64,000 nt of DNA from Aliivibrio sp. 1S175 (GTDB taxonomy: Bacteria > Pseudomonadota > Gammaproteobacteria > Enterobacterales > Vibrionaceae). The notes under the pieces were generated by a model. That model saw nothing but the letters and a program-made list of their open reading frames with translations, was not told the origin of the DNA and did no database searches. The DNA lies in the NCBI RefSeq assembly GCF_001690985.1, contig NZ_MAJS01000068.1:35572-99571 (forward strand), given 5' to 3'. How positions within the stretch are numbered: position 1 is the first letter of the stretch; each line of letters begins with the position of its first letter. The translations under genes were made by a program, and so were the position numbers. Below, in pieces: positions 1 through 8,854 of this stretch.

Positions 1-1
1 G

Positions 2-94
2 CGTTGGACATTTGCCACTCTGCTTACGTTATCAACCAGTATTGGTATTGTTGGTGCTATGAATTTAGTCGGCGTATGGGGGTGGATTAACTGA
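2..94 (+). CDS. yjjP: YjjP-like threonine/serine exporter subunit, C-terminal end (partial)
   Basis: The reading frame is open from the left edge to a TGA at 92-94. It encodes about 30 residues of a hydrophobic C-terminus with a small-residue-rich membrane segment (…STSIGIVGAMNLVGVW…). The stop overlaps the ATG of the next gene by one base (TGATG), so the two are translationally coupled. The next gene is clearly YjjB, and YjjP (DUF1212/ThrE N-terminal half) is its usual partner in gammaproteobacteria, where both together form a split ThrE-type amino-acid/succinate exporter in the inner membrane. The identity rests mainly on this pairing, since only the tail is visible. Confidence 0.7.
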   Translation, partial: RWTFATLLTLSTSIGIVGAMNLVGVWGWIN

Positions 95-585
95 TGGACA
101 ATATAATGACGAATGCGATGGTTGAATTATTCTTAGCATTATTAAACGATATGTTTTTTGCAATGATCCCCGCGGTAGGTTTTGCTCTCGTTTTTAATGT
201 ACCGGTAAAGGCTTTAAAATATTGTGCAATTGGTGGAGCAATTGGACATGGTACTCGATTCTTACTAATGCATTATGGTGCACCATTAGAGTGGGCGACA
301 CTATGCGCCGCAACAACGGTGGGTATGATCGGAGTACATTGGTCTCATCGTTTTCTTGCTCATCCTAAAGTATTTACCGTAGCAGCACTAATTCCGATGA
401 TCCCTGGTGTTTTTGCCTTTAAGGCAATGATTGCTGTTGTAGAGATTAACCATCTTGGTTATTCACCGGAACTGTGGGGGTTGATGATTGATAATCTAGT
501 TAAAACTTTATTTACAATAGCAGCATTAGCAATTGGTCTTGCTATGCCTGGTCTACTGTTTTACCGTAGAAAGTCGATTGTTTAA
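94..585 (+). CDS. yjjB: YjjB, small subunit of ThrE-type exporter
   Basis: This 163-residue integral membrane protein matches E. coli YjjB almost end to end, including the blocks IPAVGFALVFNVP, GHGTR and LAHPKVFTVAALIPMIPG. It has four to five hydrophobic segments and a positively charged tail (YRRKS). YjjB (DUF3815) works with YjjP as the split form of the threonine/serine exporter ThrE; in E. coli the pair has been linked to succinate export. It overlaps yjjP by one base, so the two form an operon. The ATG at 94 is favoured by the coupling, but in-frame ATGs at residues 5 and 9 would give a length closer to E. coli (157 aa). Confidence 0.9.
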   Translation: MDNIMTNAMVELFLALLNDMFFAMIPAVGFALVFNVPVKALKYCAIGGAIGHGTRFLLMHYGAPLEWATLCAATTVGMIGVHWSHRFLAHPKVFTVAALIPMIPGVFAFKAMIAVVEINHLGYSPELWGLMIDNLVKTLFTIAALAIGLAMPGLLFYRRKSIV

Positions 586-608
586 ATCTGAATATATAAG
601 GAATAGTT

Positions 609-1088
609 TTGAAAATTAGCATGATCGCCGCAATGGCAAAGAATCGTATTATTGGTATTGATAACCAAATGCCATGGCACTTACCTGCTGATTTTGGATG
701 GTTTAAGCAATGCACTATGGGTAAGCCAATTGTAATGGGGCGTAAAACCTATGAATCGATTGGTCGCCCTTTGCCGGGTCGTTTAAATATTGTATTAAGC
801 CGCGATGTGAATCTGAAGATTGAAGGGGTCACTTGTGTGACTTCAATTGATGAAGCGAAACAAGTCGCTGGTGATATTGACGAGCTAATGGTCATTGGTG
901 GTGGTTCAATTTATCAAGCCTGTCTTGCTGATGCTGACAAACTGTATCTTACGTTTATCGATGCTGATATCGAAGGTGATACTCAATTTCCAGATTGGGG
1001 TGAGGGTTGGAAGCCGGCTCATTCTGAAACGTATTTGAAAGATGAAAAGAATAAATATGATATGGAATTTGTGGTTCTTGAACGATAG
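609..1088 (+). CDS. folA: Dihydrofolate reductase
   Basis: This is a 159-residue type I DHFR that reduces dihydrofolate to tetrahydrofolate with NADPH. Visible landmarks are the N-terminal IAAMAKNRIIGIDNQMPWHLPAD block with the catalytic Asp after PWHLPA, the NADPH-binding VMGRKTYESIGRPLPGR, and VIGGGSIY. The start codon is TTG at 609, supported by an AAGGAA Shine-Dalgarno element at 598-603 with ordinary spacing; the next ATG (621) would cut into the first beta strand. It is 23 bases after yjjB and convergent with apaH, the same folA/apaH arrangement as in E. coli. Confidence 0.97.
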   Translation: MKISMIAAMAKNRIIGIDNQMPWHLPADFGWFKQCTMGKPIVMGRKTYESIGRPLPGRLNIVLSRDVNLKIEGVTCVTSIDEAKQVAGDIDELMVIGGGSIYQACLADADKLYLTFIDADIEGDTQFPDWGEGWKPAHSETYLKDEKNKYDMEFVVLER

Positions 1089-1109
1089 AGACTATACGCT
1101 AGGCTAACT

Positions 1110-1141
1110 AGAAACTAGACCGCTTCGCTTCTATAAGAGCA
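1110..1141 (+). repeat. Dispersed 32-bp intergenic repeat, copy 1
   Basis: The segment begins AGAAACTAGA and ends CTTCTATAAGAGCA. It is matched at 30 of 32 positions by the reverse complement of 26395-26426, in another intergenic region 25 kb away. It lies just after folA, in the 207-base folA/apaH convergent gap, which also contains a looser inverted copy at 1210-1255. CGCTTCGC-type motifs recur several times in this gap. No coding capacity is seen. Confidence 0.65.
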
Positions 1142-1209
1142 GGGTTCAGATCGCTTCGCTTGCAGGTTTCAGGTGTACTCGCTTTTGATTTTCCGGAAAC
1201 CTCATTCTT

Positions 1210-1255
1210 TGCTCTTATAGTCTCTAGTCAGCGAAGCGTATCGTTTCTAGTTTCT
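1210..1255 (-). repeat. Dispersed intergenic repeat, inverted and expanded copy
   Basis: Read on the minus strand, this starts AGAAACTAGA and ends ACTATAAGAGCA, the same ends as the 1110-1141 copy. The middle is longer and rearranged, with GCTTCGCT retained. With copy 1 it forms a large imperfect inverted repeat spanning the folA/apaH gap, which could fold into a long stem in transcripts from either side. Confidence 0.5.
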
Positions 1256-1295
1256 GTACTTACTCGTCCCTCGAGCGTAGCGTCCTCGTATCTCG

Positions 1296-2120
1296 TTACT
1301 GCTCTATTGCCTTCTGCGTAAAATACTTCCCATCATCAACACGATACATCGTCATATACTCACCCCAAACACAACCTGTATCCAACGCTATCACGTCATT
1401 TCCATCATACCCCATCAGAGCAGCCCAATGACCAAATATGACTCTATGAGTTAGAGGAAGGCGGGAGCTTAACTCAAACCAAGGGACTAATTTATCTTTA
1501 TCTTCTGCTGATAAGTCCTGTGGAGGTTGTTTACAATCCATATCTAATCTTGCGTCATTAAAACAAAAACGCATGCGTGTAAAGGCGTTGATAATATAGC
1601 GATAACGCTCGATACCAGTAAGATCTGCTCGCCATAAATCAGGATGGTTTTCGTACATATTCTCTAATAACCAAACCCATTTATCTGATTGTAAAATCGC
1701 TTCAACTTCACGAGCGCATTCCATCGCTATATTGATGTCCCATTGAGGAGAAATACCAGCATGACTCATTACAATATTATGCTCAGGGTGAATGGCTAAT
1801 AAAGGTTGTTGGCGTAACCACGTTAATAATTCTTTACTGTCTGGCGCGGAGAAAATAGGGGCGGTTTTATCTTTCTCTTTGACACGAGAAATGCCCTGAG
1901 ATACAGCAAGTAAGTGAAGGTCATGGTTTCCAAGAATGGTGACAGCGGCTTTCCCTAATGATTTTACAAAGCGAAGGGTTTCTAATGATTTAGGTCCGCG
2001 AGCAACAAGATCGCCAGTTAACCAGAGCTGGTCGTATTCTCTATCGAAATTAACCTGTTCTAAAAGTAAAAGTAGTTCGTCTAAACACCCTTGAATATCA
2101 CCCACAAAATACGTTGCCAT
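1296..2120 (-). CDS. apaH: Bis(5'-nucleosyl)-tetraphosphatase (symmetrical), ApaH
   Basis: This 274-residue metallophosphatase hydrolyses Ap4A symmetrically to two ADP and also removes Np4-type caps from RNA. The calcineurin-like metal-binding signature is complete: GDIQGC near the N-terminus, GDLVARGP, GNHDLHLLA, then MSHAGI and FGHWA. Length matches E. coli ApaH (280 aa). The usual upstream neighbour apaG is missing: the 96 bases between apaH and rsmA hold a terminator and no ORF. apaH therefore probably has its own promoter in that short gap, unlike the E. coli read-through arrangement. Confidence 0.96.
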   Translation of the reverse strand: MATYFVGDIQGCLDELLLLLEQVNFDREYDQLWLTGDLVARGPKSLETLRFVKSLGKAAVTILGNHDLHLLAVSQGISRVKEKDKTAPIFSAPDSKELLTWLRQQPLLAIHPEHNIVMSHAGISPQWDINIAMECAREVEAILQSDKWVWLLENMYENHPDLWRADLTGIERYRYIINAFTRMRFCFNDARLDMDCKQPPQDLSAEDKDKLVPWFELSSRLPLTHRVIFGHWAALMGYDGNDVIALDTGCVWGEYMTMYRVDDGKYFTQKAIEQ

Positions 2121-2157
2121 GTCCCTTTCCTTTTATTAGTTGGGTATAAAATAGATA

Positions 2158-2186
2158 GAAAAAAGGTGACAATGAAGTCACCTTTT
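2158..2186 (-). terminator. Rho-independent terminator after rsmA
   Basis: Perfect 10-bp arms (2161-2170 and 2177-2186, AAAAGGTGAC…) surround a six-base loop. On the minus strand the hairpin is followed by a run of six T residues. It sits just downstream of the rsmA stop and would end the lptD-surA-pdxA-rsmA transcript before apaH. Confidence 0.85.
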
Positions 2187-2216
2187 ATTTACTAGTTGTT
2201 AGTCATGTATAAAGAC

Positions 2217-3050
2217 TTAAGCTGATTCTTTTGATTCAGCTTGGAAGTTATCATTTAACCAGTTTGCCATCGTTACAAATTGTTCTAACGTTAAGTTTTC
2301 AGGGCGAAGAGTAGGATTGATGCCTAATTCTTCTAGCTGCTCTCTAGTTAGTAATGCTTTAAAACAGTTACGAACTGTTTTACGACGCTGATTAAAGCCT
2401 TCACGACATACACGATCAAGCCACTTTAGGTTTTTTGCCGGATATGGAAGTACTTCATAAGGCACTAAGCGAACAACCGCAGAATCAACTTTCGGTGGTG
2501 GAACAAATGCTGTTGGTGGCACTTCAAGTACAGGCATTACTCTACAGTAATATTGTGCCATAACGGTTAGGCGACCATAAGCTTTAGTCCCAGGACCCGC
2601 AGCTAGACGGTTAACCACTTCTTTTTGTAGCATAAAGTGCATGTCTTGGATGTCTTTATGAAACTCAAAAAGGTGGAACATTAAAGGTGTTGAGATGTTA
2701 TATGGCAAGTTACCAAAAATACGTAATTTATTACCTTCTTGGATAAGTTGCGTGAAGTCGAAGCGCATTGCGTCGCCTTCATGAATCGTTAGTTTGCTAC
2801 CTAGTTCTGGGTGCGTACGTAAACGAGCAGCCAAGTCACGGTCAAGTTCAATAACGGTAAATTTGTCAATTTCACGGCCAACAGGTTCAGTGATAGCACC
2901 AAGACCTGGACCAATTTCTACTAGGTTTTGGCCTGGTAGAGGATTAATTGCAGATACGATTCCATCGATCACATAAGGGTCATTTAAGAAGTTCTGACCA
3001 AAGCGTTTCTTCGCTTTATGGCCTAAATGGACATCATTTCTTGTACTCAT
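2217..3050 (-). CDS. rsmA: 16S rRNA dimethyladenosine transferase RsmA (KsgA)
   Basis: This 277-residue SAM-dependent methyltransferase dimethylates two adjacent adenines in the 3' terminal hairpin of 16S rRNA during small-subunit maturation. Seen are the N-terminal [14 protein letters not shown] motif [12 protein letters not shown], the acidic IELDRDL motif, the catalytic FGNLPYNIS, and the C-terminal [12 protein letters not shown]. The start overlaps the pdxA stop by four bases, so the genes are translationally coupled. Length is normal for the family (E. coli 273 aa). Confidence 0.97.
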   Translation of the reverse strand: MSTRNDVHLGHKAKKRFGQNFLNDPYVIDGIVSAINPLPGQNLVEIGPGLGAITEPVGREIDKFTVIELDRDLAARLRTHPELGSKLTIHEGDAMRFDFTQLIQEGNKLRIFGNLPYNISTPLMFHLFEFHKDIQDMHFMLQKEVVNRLAAGPGTKAYGRLTVMAQYYCRVMPVLEVPPTAFVPPPKVDSAVVRLVPYEVLPYPAKNLKWLDRVCREGFNQRRKTVRNCFKALLTREQLEELGINPTLRPENLTLEQFVTMANWLNDNFQAESKESA

Positions 3051-4036
3051 TTATTTTCTACCAGTTCAATTGCATGGGTAAGTGCGGTAATAAAGCTTCC
3101 TGCATCTGCTTTTCCAGTACCTGCTAATTCCAATGCAGTACCATGGTCTACGGAGGTTCGGATGAAAGGTAAACCTAACGTAATGTTTACCGATTTTCCA
3201 AAGCCTTTAAATTTTAGCACAGGAAGCCCTTGATCGTGATACATAGCGAGTACCGCGTCCGCTTCTTGTAGGTATTTATCTTGAAATAACGTGTCTGCTG
3301 GCAATGGACCGATTAAGTTCATGCCTTCTTCTTCACGTAATTCATTTAATGCAGGCGCTATGATATCAATTTCTTCGCGACCAAGACAGCCATCTTCACC
3401 TGCATGCGGATTTAATCCACAGACAAAAATAGCAGGGTTAATGATGCCAAACTTAGTGATTAAATCTTGATGTAAGATTCGAATGACTTGTTTTAATCGG
3501 TCATCAGTAATTGCTTTAGCGACATAAGCTAAAGGTATGTGAGTAGTTACTAACGCAACGCGAAGTCCCTCTGTTGCTAGCATCATTACAACTTGTTGTG
3601 TATTAGATAATTCGGCAAAGAACTCGGTATGGCCACTAAAAGCAACACCTGCACGATTAATTACCCCTTTGTGTACTGGGCCGGTAACTACGGCATCAAA
3701 CTCACCATCCATATTACCTTGAGCGGCGCGCGTTAAGGTTTCTAATACATAGTGACCATTCACTTCATTTAGCTGACCAGCAATAACGTCTGTGCCTAAT
3801 TCGATGTTATCTACAATTAATGTCCCAGCACGATGAGATTTTGCGGGTGTATTTACATCGTAGTTTTCAATATTAATTGATAACTTTAATTGTTTTGCTC
3901 TTTGTTCTAATGCCGTTCGATTACCACAGATAACCAACTGATGAGGCCAATCTTGTTGTGCAATAGTAAGAACAAGATCTGGACCAATACCCGCGGGCTC
4001 ACCTGGGGTGATAGCTATACGTTTAATATTATTCAT
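3047..4036 (-). CDS. pdxA: 4-hydroxythreonine-4-phosphate dehydrogenase PdxA
   Basis: PdxA oxidises 4-phosphohydroxy-L-threonine in the DXP-dependent pyridoxal 5'-phosphate pathway. The protein shows [14 protein letters not shown] at the N-terminus, [17 protein letters not shown] (metal/substrate histidine), [22 protein letters not shown] and [16 protein letters not shown]. The frame is open 15 codons further (to 4081), but starting at ATG 4036 gives 329 residues, the E. coli length; ATG 4042 is a close alternative and no strong ribosome site separates them. The gene overlaps the 3' end of surA and the 5' end of rsmA. Confidence 0.95.
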   Translation of the reverse strand: MNNIKRIAITPGEPAGIGPDLVLTIAQQDWPHQLVICGNRTALEQRAKQLKLSINIENYDVNTPAKSHRAGTLIVDNIELGTDVIAGQLNEVNGHYVLETLTRAAQGNMDGEFDAVVTGPVHKGVINRAGVAFSGHTEFFAELSNTQQVVMMLATEGLRVALVTTHIPLAYVAKAITDDRLKQVIRILHQDLITKFGIINPAIFVCGLNPHAGEDGCLGREEIDIIAPALNELREEEGMNLIGPLPADTLFQDKYLQEADAVLAMYHDQGLPVLKFKGFGKSVNITLGLPFIRTSVDHGTALELAGTGKADAGSFITALTHAIELVENK

Positions 4037-5342
4037 TTTCATCACTGCTATCATTATCTTGTAATATTTCGACGTAAGCACTTGCTCTTATTTCTTGTAA
4101 CCAAGCACCTGATTCTTCGTTAAACTTACGGTTCATTAGAATGCGGTAAGCTTTATTTTTCATTGCTGCATCCGTTCTATCAACTTGGCGACGCTCTAAT
4201 ACTTCAGCAATATGCCAGCCATGAACTGTTTTAAATGGTGCACTTATCTGCCCTATTGGTAATGTTTCTATTTGGTGCTTAAATTCAGGAACGTATAAAT
4301 CAGGGGTTTGGAAGCCTAATTCACCATCTTTTGCGGCAGAGCCTGGATCTTGGCTATAGCGTTTAGCCATTTCGGCAAAGGTATCATTACCTGCTTTAAT
4401 GTCTGCGATAATATTATTTAGCTGACGTTGTGCACCTTCATCACTCATGATTACCGAGGTCTTGATTAAGATATGGCGTGCATTTACTTCGGTTACTGCG
4501 ATTGTTTCAAGCCCTTTTACATCATCGATTTTAAGAATATGAAAACCAACGCCTGAACGGAAAGGGCCAATAATACTATTTTTACCTTCGCCGGTAATTT
4601 GGTCTGCGAAGATGGTAGGCATTTCTTCTTTACGCATCCAACCCCAATCGCCACCTTGTAGTGCTTTCGGACCTTTTGAATAAGTGTATGCCATGGTAGC
4701 GAAATCAGCACCTTGCTTTAATCGTTCCGTTAGATCTTTTGCTTGTTGCTCTAACGCTTCTTTATCCGCTTGAGTTGCACCATCTTCTATTCGTAGTTGA
4801 ATATGGCTTATTTTGTATTGAACGGTAGCCTGAGTTTCTTCTGATAGTAATAAGGCGAGACTTTCTACTTCTTGTGGCAATATGTTTATACGACGACGAA
4901 CTTGCGCATTTCGAGCTTCACTTGCTGCTATCTCTTTACGAATTTGCTCTCGAAAACTAGCATAAGACAGCCCTTGTGCGGCTGTTTTCTGCTGTAGTTG
5001 AGCAAGTGTCATATTGTTTTCTTTTGCAATACTTTTCAACGCATCTTCTAAGCGAGTATCATCAATTCGAATGCCCATTTTTTCAGCTTGTTGAGTTTGA
5101 ATCGTATCTACAATAAGCTTTTCAAGAACTTGTTCACGAAGTATAGATTCTTCTGGTAAAGGTTGATTTTTTTCTTGAGCGTTTATTTTTATTGTTTTTA
5201 GTGAAGTATCAATATCACTTTGAAGGACTACGCCTTCGTCAACAATCGCCACCACTCGGTCAAGTTCAACCGGTGCTGCTTGTACATTGATGGTTAGCAT
5301 TAATAATAAGGTGCTAACCAATGGGAATTTCCAGTTTTTCAT
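4029..5342 (-). CDS. surA: Periplasmic chaperone / peptidyl-prolyl isomerase SurA
   Basis: SurA escorts outer-membrane proteins across the periplasm to the BAM complex. The protein has a signal peptide ([10 protein letters not shown]…[11 protein letters not shown]), the N-terminal chaperone region with [11 protein letters not shown], then two parvulin domains, each with its HILI…Y(S)QDPGSA or [15 protein letters not shown] block. The open frame extends to 5396, but ATG 5342 has a GGA Shine-Dalgarno element eight bases upstream and places the signal peptide at the N-terminus, giving 437 residues. It follows lptD by about 70 bases, consistent with a shared outer-membrane assembly operon. Confidence 0.95.
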   Translation of the reverse strand: MKNWKFPLVSTLLLMLTINVQAAPVELDRVVAIVDEGVVLQSDIDTSLKTIKINAQEKNQPLPEESILREQVLEKLIVDTIQTQQAEKMGIRIDDTRLEDALKSIAKENNMTLAQLQQKTAAQGLSYASFREQIRKEIAASEARNAQVRRRINILPQEVESLALLLSEETQATVQYKISHIQLRIEDGATQADKEALEQQAKDLTERLKQGADFATMAYTYSKGPKALQGGDWGWMRKEEMPTIFADQITGEGKNSIIGPFRSGVGFHILKIDDVKGLETIAVTEVNARHILIKTSVIMSDEGAQRQLNNIIADIKAGNDTFAEMAKRYSQDPGSAAKDGELGFQTPDLYVPEFKHQIETLPIGQISAPFKTVHGWHIAEVLERRQVDRTDAAMKNKAYRILMNRKFNEESGAWLQEIRASAYVEILQDNDSSDENE

Positions 5343-5411
5343 AGTGTCATCCAAGAGTAAGGAGCATGAAATACCGTTAGAGAAAAGGTATTTCATGTAT
5401 GTCCGTATAAA

Positions 5412-7772
5412 TTAATTATTTAAATAAAATGGGCGACCATAGCCTAAAGCATTGGTTGCAGAACCTGAGGTTACAGCTGTGTTTGTACCTAATCCTCTAA
5501 TACCAATTGAAAGCATTACATTACTTTCATATTCTGGTTGGTAAGAACCTATTGTTCCTGGAGTATCAGAGTTTGGAGCAATTAATTGATTACTGTAAGT
5601 TAAGCCAAATGACCAACAATCACTCATATACATAGCGCCGACCAGTGCTTCTATCATTTGGTCTTCTTTTGTATCATGGAAATATTGGCCTTGTAGGGCC
5701 CAATTATTACCAATATTATATTGAGTGAGTAGTCCTGCTTGATAAATACCGAACTGTGTAATCTTTTCTAAAGAGTCTTCAAAGTTCACGTTACTTTCAA
5801 TGTAGTTTTTACTTACATAACGATAATTTACTTGAACGTATCCTTTAGGTACTCGATATTCCAAAGTACTGTTTGCGACTTGAAGTTCATCCTCATTCGA
5901 GTCATATTGAATGCCGCCATGATAAAATAGATAATCATCATAATTAAAGTCGCTTTCAATTGCCCAAGCTGACGAGTTTTTACTGTCATTATTGTCGTTT
6001 TTAGTACCTGTACCTGAAAGGTAGAGGATTTGACCAAAAGAAATATTCATACGCTCTTTATAAGAATTATCATAAAATCGCGATGTTGCACCAATACTAA
6101 ATTGGTTAGCTTGTGCAATGTAATCAACACCACTGTATTGACGATCTCTAAATAGTCCGTAGTAGTCTAGTTGTAATTTGTTGCTGTCATAGCCTCCATC
6201 ACCGGTACCACCGTAGATTTCACTTTGATCGACCTCTGGAACATACAGGTATTGTATTTTAGGTTCTAAGGTTTGTAAGTATTCACCTAAAAATTTATGT
6301 GTGCTGTCTAAATAAATCGCACCATTGATGCGAACTTCAGGAATTGTTCTGTCTGTTTCTTCTTCTAAATCAGATAATGATGCACTTTTTGAATCAAATT
6401 CTTGTGAATAATATGTATAAAGCAGGCTTGCTTCTGGTGTTAATGACCACCAAGTTGAGCTTAATGGTAAGCTTAATTTGGGCTCCATGTGCACACGAGT
6501 TGCAGATGGTTTTGATGGATCATCAGTTTCAAACTTACTTATATGACTATGTAGGGTGAAATCCAGCTCTTTATAAAGCTGTGGAGCGTAATAATTAAAT
6601 TCAAGTTGTGGCATTAAGCGATATGGATTTTGATCATCGACTAATACTTGGAAGTCACGAACACGCATGGTCATATCCCAATCTTGAGTTCGATAGGAGA
6701 CCTCACCTGATTGTTGTAATTGACCTTCATCTCGCGTACCAATGCTAGAACTTAAGTCTTGAAAATAATCAATATCACTGACTTGAGCGTATTCAACATC
6801 AAATTTCCAATTCTTCTCATATATTCCTGAATGATTCCAACTGATTCCCCAACGAGAGCCTTTATCTTTAAATTTAGCATCGTCATTAAGGTATTCAAGG
6901 TCGACAGTACCTTCACCAAAGTTTTCTAAATAACGAAATTCACCTTCGAATTGAGTACCACGTTTTTCCATATAATTAAGGGTCGTAGTGGCGTCATAAT
7001 TTGGTGCTATATTCCAATAGATAGGAATGGATAGTTCAAAGCCATTTTTACTGTCTAAGCCAGCGCTAGGTATTAGTAGACCTGTTTTTCGAGTATCGCC
7101 GACAGGAACGGTGACATAAGGAAGATATAAAATAGGGACATCAAGTACTTCAAAGCGAGCATTGTAGAATGTTGCCCATTCATCAGATTGATCAAGTTCG
7201 ATATCACTGGCTTTAAAACGCCAACTGTTATCGTCAGCCGGGCAAGTGGTAAAAGAAGCATCTTCAAGTTGATAAATGGCTTGTCCTGTTTTTAATACTC
7301 TACTTGCTTCTCCTCGAATTGGTTGACACGCCATTCTATAGGAAGTGTTGATCATGGTGGTGTCTTCGGTGGTTAAATCAGTCGTGACCTTATCCGATGT
7401 TGACCTCATATCCATGCTTGAGTAATCTACATTGCCCTCTGCAATAGCAATATTCTCTTGTTGATGCAAAGTAATACTGTCTGCTTTGATCTCTTGACGG
7501 CCTTTAATAATATGAACGTTACCTTTATAGGTCGCTTTTGAATTATTACTGGCTTCAACGCTGTCTGCTTGAATAAGCACAGGTTGTTGATCTTCTTCCT
7601 CTTTTGAGGTTTTATCTGGTACTTCACAGGAGTTTACTGTGTCAGATTGCAAAGGGAAGATTATGCTACTTTCTGGAGATACAGGTTTACTTCCATCATC
7701 AGCGATGACGGGAGAACCGTAAAGAAGGCATCCAGCAAATGAAGCAAGTAGGCTGCGAGAGGTAAAAGGCAT
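5412..7772 (-). CDS. lptD: LPS-assembly protein LptD
   Basis: LptD is the outer-membrane barrel that, with the lipoprotein LptE, inserts lipopolysaccharide into the outer leaflet. The 786 residues comprise a signal peptide ending near VIA/DD, an N-terminal OstA/LptA-like jellyroll (about 65-160, with QADSVEASN…YKGNVHI), and a large beta-barrel rich in alternating aromatic strands. PVGDTRKTGLLIPSAG is a family signature. The mature chain has cysteines at about 49, 148, 176 and 719. Only one cysteine lies near the C-terminus (SDCWSF), where the E. coli protein has two adjacent ones. It heads the minus-strand cluster. Confidence 0.95.
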   Translation of the reverse strand: MPFTSRSLLASFAGCLLYGSPVIADDGSKPVSPESSIIFPLQSDTVNSCEVPDKTSKEEEDQQPVLIQADSVEASNNSKATYKGNVHIIKGRQEIKADSITLHQQENIAIAEGNVDYSSMDMRSTSDKVTTDLTTEDTTMINTSYRMACQPIRGEASRVLKTGQAIYQLEDASFTTCPADDNSWRFKASDIELDQSDEWATFYNARFEVLDVPILYLPYVTVPVGDTRKTGLLIPSAGLDSKNGFELSIPIYWNIAPNYDATTTLNYMEKRGTQFEGEFRYLENFGEGTVDLEYLNDDAKFKDKGSRWGISWNHSGIYEKNWKFDVEYAQVSDIDYFQDLSSSIGTRDEGQLQQSGEVSYRTQDWDMTMRVRDFQVLVDDQNPYRLMPQLEFNYYAPQLYKELDFTLHSHISKFETDDPSKPSATRVHMEPKLSLPLSSTWWSLTPEASLLYTYYSQEFDSKSASLSDLEEETDRTIPEVRINGAIYLDSTHKFLGEYLQTLEPKIQYLYVPEVDQSEIYGGTGDGGYDSNKLQLDYYGLFRDRQYSGVDYIAQANQFSIGATSRFYDNSYKERMNISFGQILYLSGTGTKNDNNDSKNSSAWAIESDFNYDDYLFYHGGIQYDSNEDELQVANSTLEYRVPKGYVQVNYRYVSKNYIESNVNFEDSLEKITQFGIYQAGLLTQYNIGNNWALQGQYFHDTKEDQMIEALVGAMYMSDCWSFGLTYSNQLIAPNSDTPGTIGSYQPEYESNVMLSIGIRGLGTNTAVTSGSATNALGYGRPFYLNN

Positions 7773-7979
7773 CGAGTTAGACGTTCCTGTTCGTTATATT
7801 AATCCGCTGATATACTCAAAGAGACTAGACAGAGTCAGTTGTTTATAATAAAGCAAAAGCCATACCCAAACCACCCATAAGATGTCGCTATCATCTATTA
7901 ATGGTTGTAAAGTAACAGGCTGCGTTTGCTCAGAGTGTGACAGAGTAAAAATAGAATAATTCATTAATTGGAATATAAA

Positions 7980-8831
7980 ATGCAAATATTTGGCAAAATA
8001 TTAGGTGGTTTTTTTGGTTTCCTATTTGGCGGCTTTTTTGGCGCGGCATTAGGGCTCTTTATTGGTCATCAATTTGATAAAGCAAAACGCATGGCAAACA
8101 GCGGTTTTACCTTTCAAACTGGCGGTGCTTCTCAAACTCAAAAGCAAGCGGAGTTTTTCCATGCTGCTTTTGCTGTTATGGGGCACGTTGCGAAAGCAAA
8201 AGGGCAAGTGACAGCACAAGAGATCCAATTAGCATCTATGATGATGGATCGTATGAACTTAAGTGCTTCTCAAAAGAAAGAAGCACAAGAAGCGTTCATT
8301 GAAGGTAAAGATAATGACTTTCCATTGCGAGAAACGCTGCAAAAAATTCGGTCGATCACCGGTGGTCGTTATGACCTATTGCAATTCTTTTTAGAACTGC
8401 AAATTGCATCAGCGATTGCTGACGGTGATATTCACCCAAGTGAGCGTGACATCTTACATATTGTTGCTGAAGAACTTGGTTTTAGTGCTGAACAACTTGA
8501 AAAACGCTTAAAGATGCAAGAAGCCGCTTTTCGTTTTCAACAAGGTGGAGGCTTCTCTGGTCAGCAGGGTGGTTCACATCAAAGTCATGGACAGTGGCAA
8601 AAAGCCAGTTCAGCAGATCAACTGAAAGATGCATATAATTTATTAGGTGTTAGTGAGGATGCCGATGCGAAAGCAATTAAGCGCGCGCATCGTAAGCTAA
8701 TGAATGAACATCACCCTGATAAGTTAGTAGCGAAAGGCTTACCACCTGAAATGATGAACATGGCAAAAGAAAAAGCACAAGAAATCCAAGGTGCGTACGA
8801 TTTAATTAAGAAAGCAAAAGGGATGAAATAA
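7980..8831 (+). CDS. djlA: Co-chaperone DjlA
   Basis: This is an inner-membrane-anchored J-domain protein that stimulates DnaK. An N-terminal glycine-rich membrane segment (MQIFGKILGGFFGFLFGG…) is followed by a TerB-like helical domain (about 60-170), a Gly/Gln-rich linker, and a C-terminal J domain (about 215-283) with the HPD tripeptide in NEHHPDKLVAKGLPPEMM. ATG 7980 is preceded by GGAA with six-base spacing and gives the E. coli-like start; an upstream in-frame TTG at 7968 is less likely. It is divergent from lptD, as in E. coli. Confidence 0.95.
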   Translation: MQIFGKILGGFFGFLFGGFFGAALGLFIGHQFDKAKRMANSGFTFQTGGASQTQKQAEFFHAAFAVMGHVAKAKGQVTAQEIQLASMMMDRMNLSASQKKEAQEAFIEGKDNDFPLRETLQKIRSITGGRYDLLQFFLELQIASAIADGDIHPSERDILHIVAEELGFSAEQLEKRLKMQEAAFRFQQGGGFSGQQGGSHQSHGQWQKASSADQLKDAYNLLGVSEDADAKAIKRAHRKLMNEHHPDKLVAKGLPPEMMNMAKEKAQEIQGAYDLIKKAKGMK

Positions 8832-8854
8832 TCCCTTTATTTGAATGAACAATA

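Noticed and set aside
1089..1295. Possible CRISPR array in the folA/apaH gap
   Set aside because: The repeats are not regularly spaced, are partly inverted, and no cas genes occur in the window.
4037..4081. Upstream extension of pdxA (15 more codons)
   Set aside because: Lies inside surA, has no ribosome site and is not part of the PdxA fold; ATG 4036 gives the family length.
5343..5396. Upstream extension of surA (18 more codons)
   Set aside because: It would bury the signal peptide, and ATG 5342 has a Shine-Dalgarno element.
7794..7985. 63-residue minus-strand ORF between lptD and djlA
   Set aside because: It fills the divergent promoter gap, overlaps the djlA start, and has no ribosome site or recognisable features.
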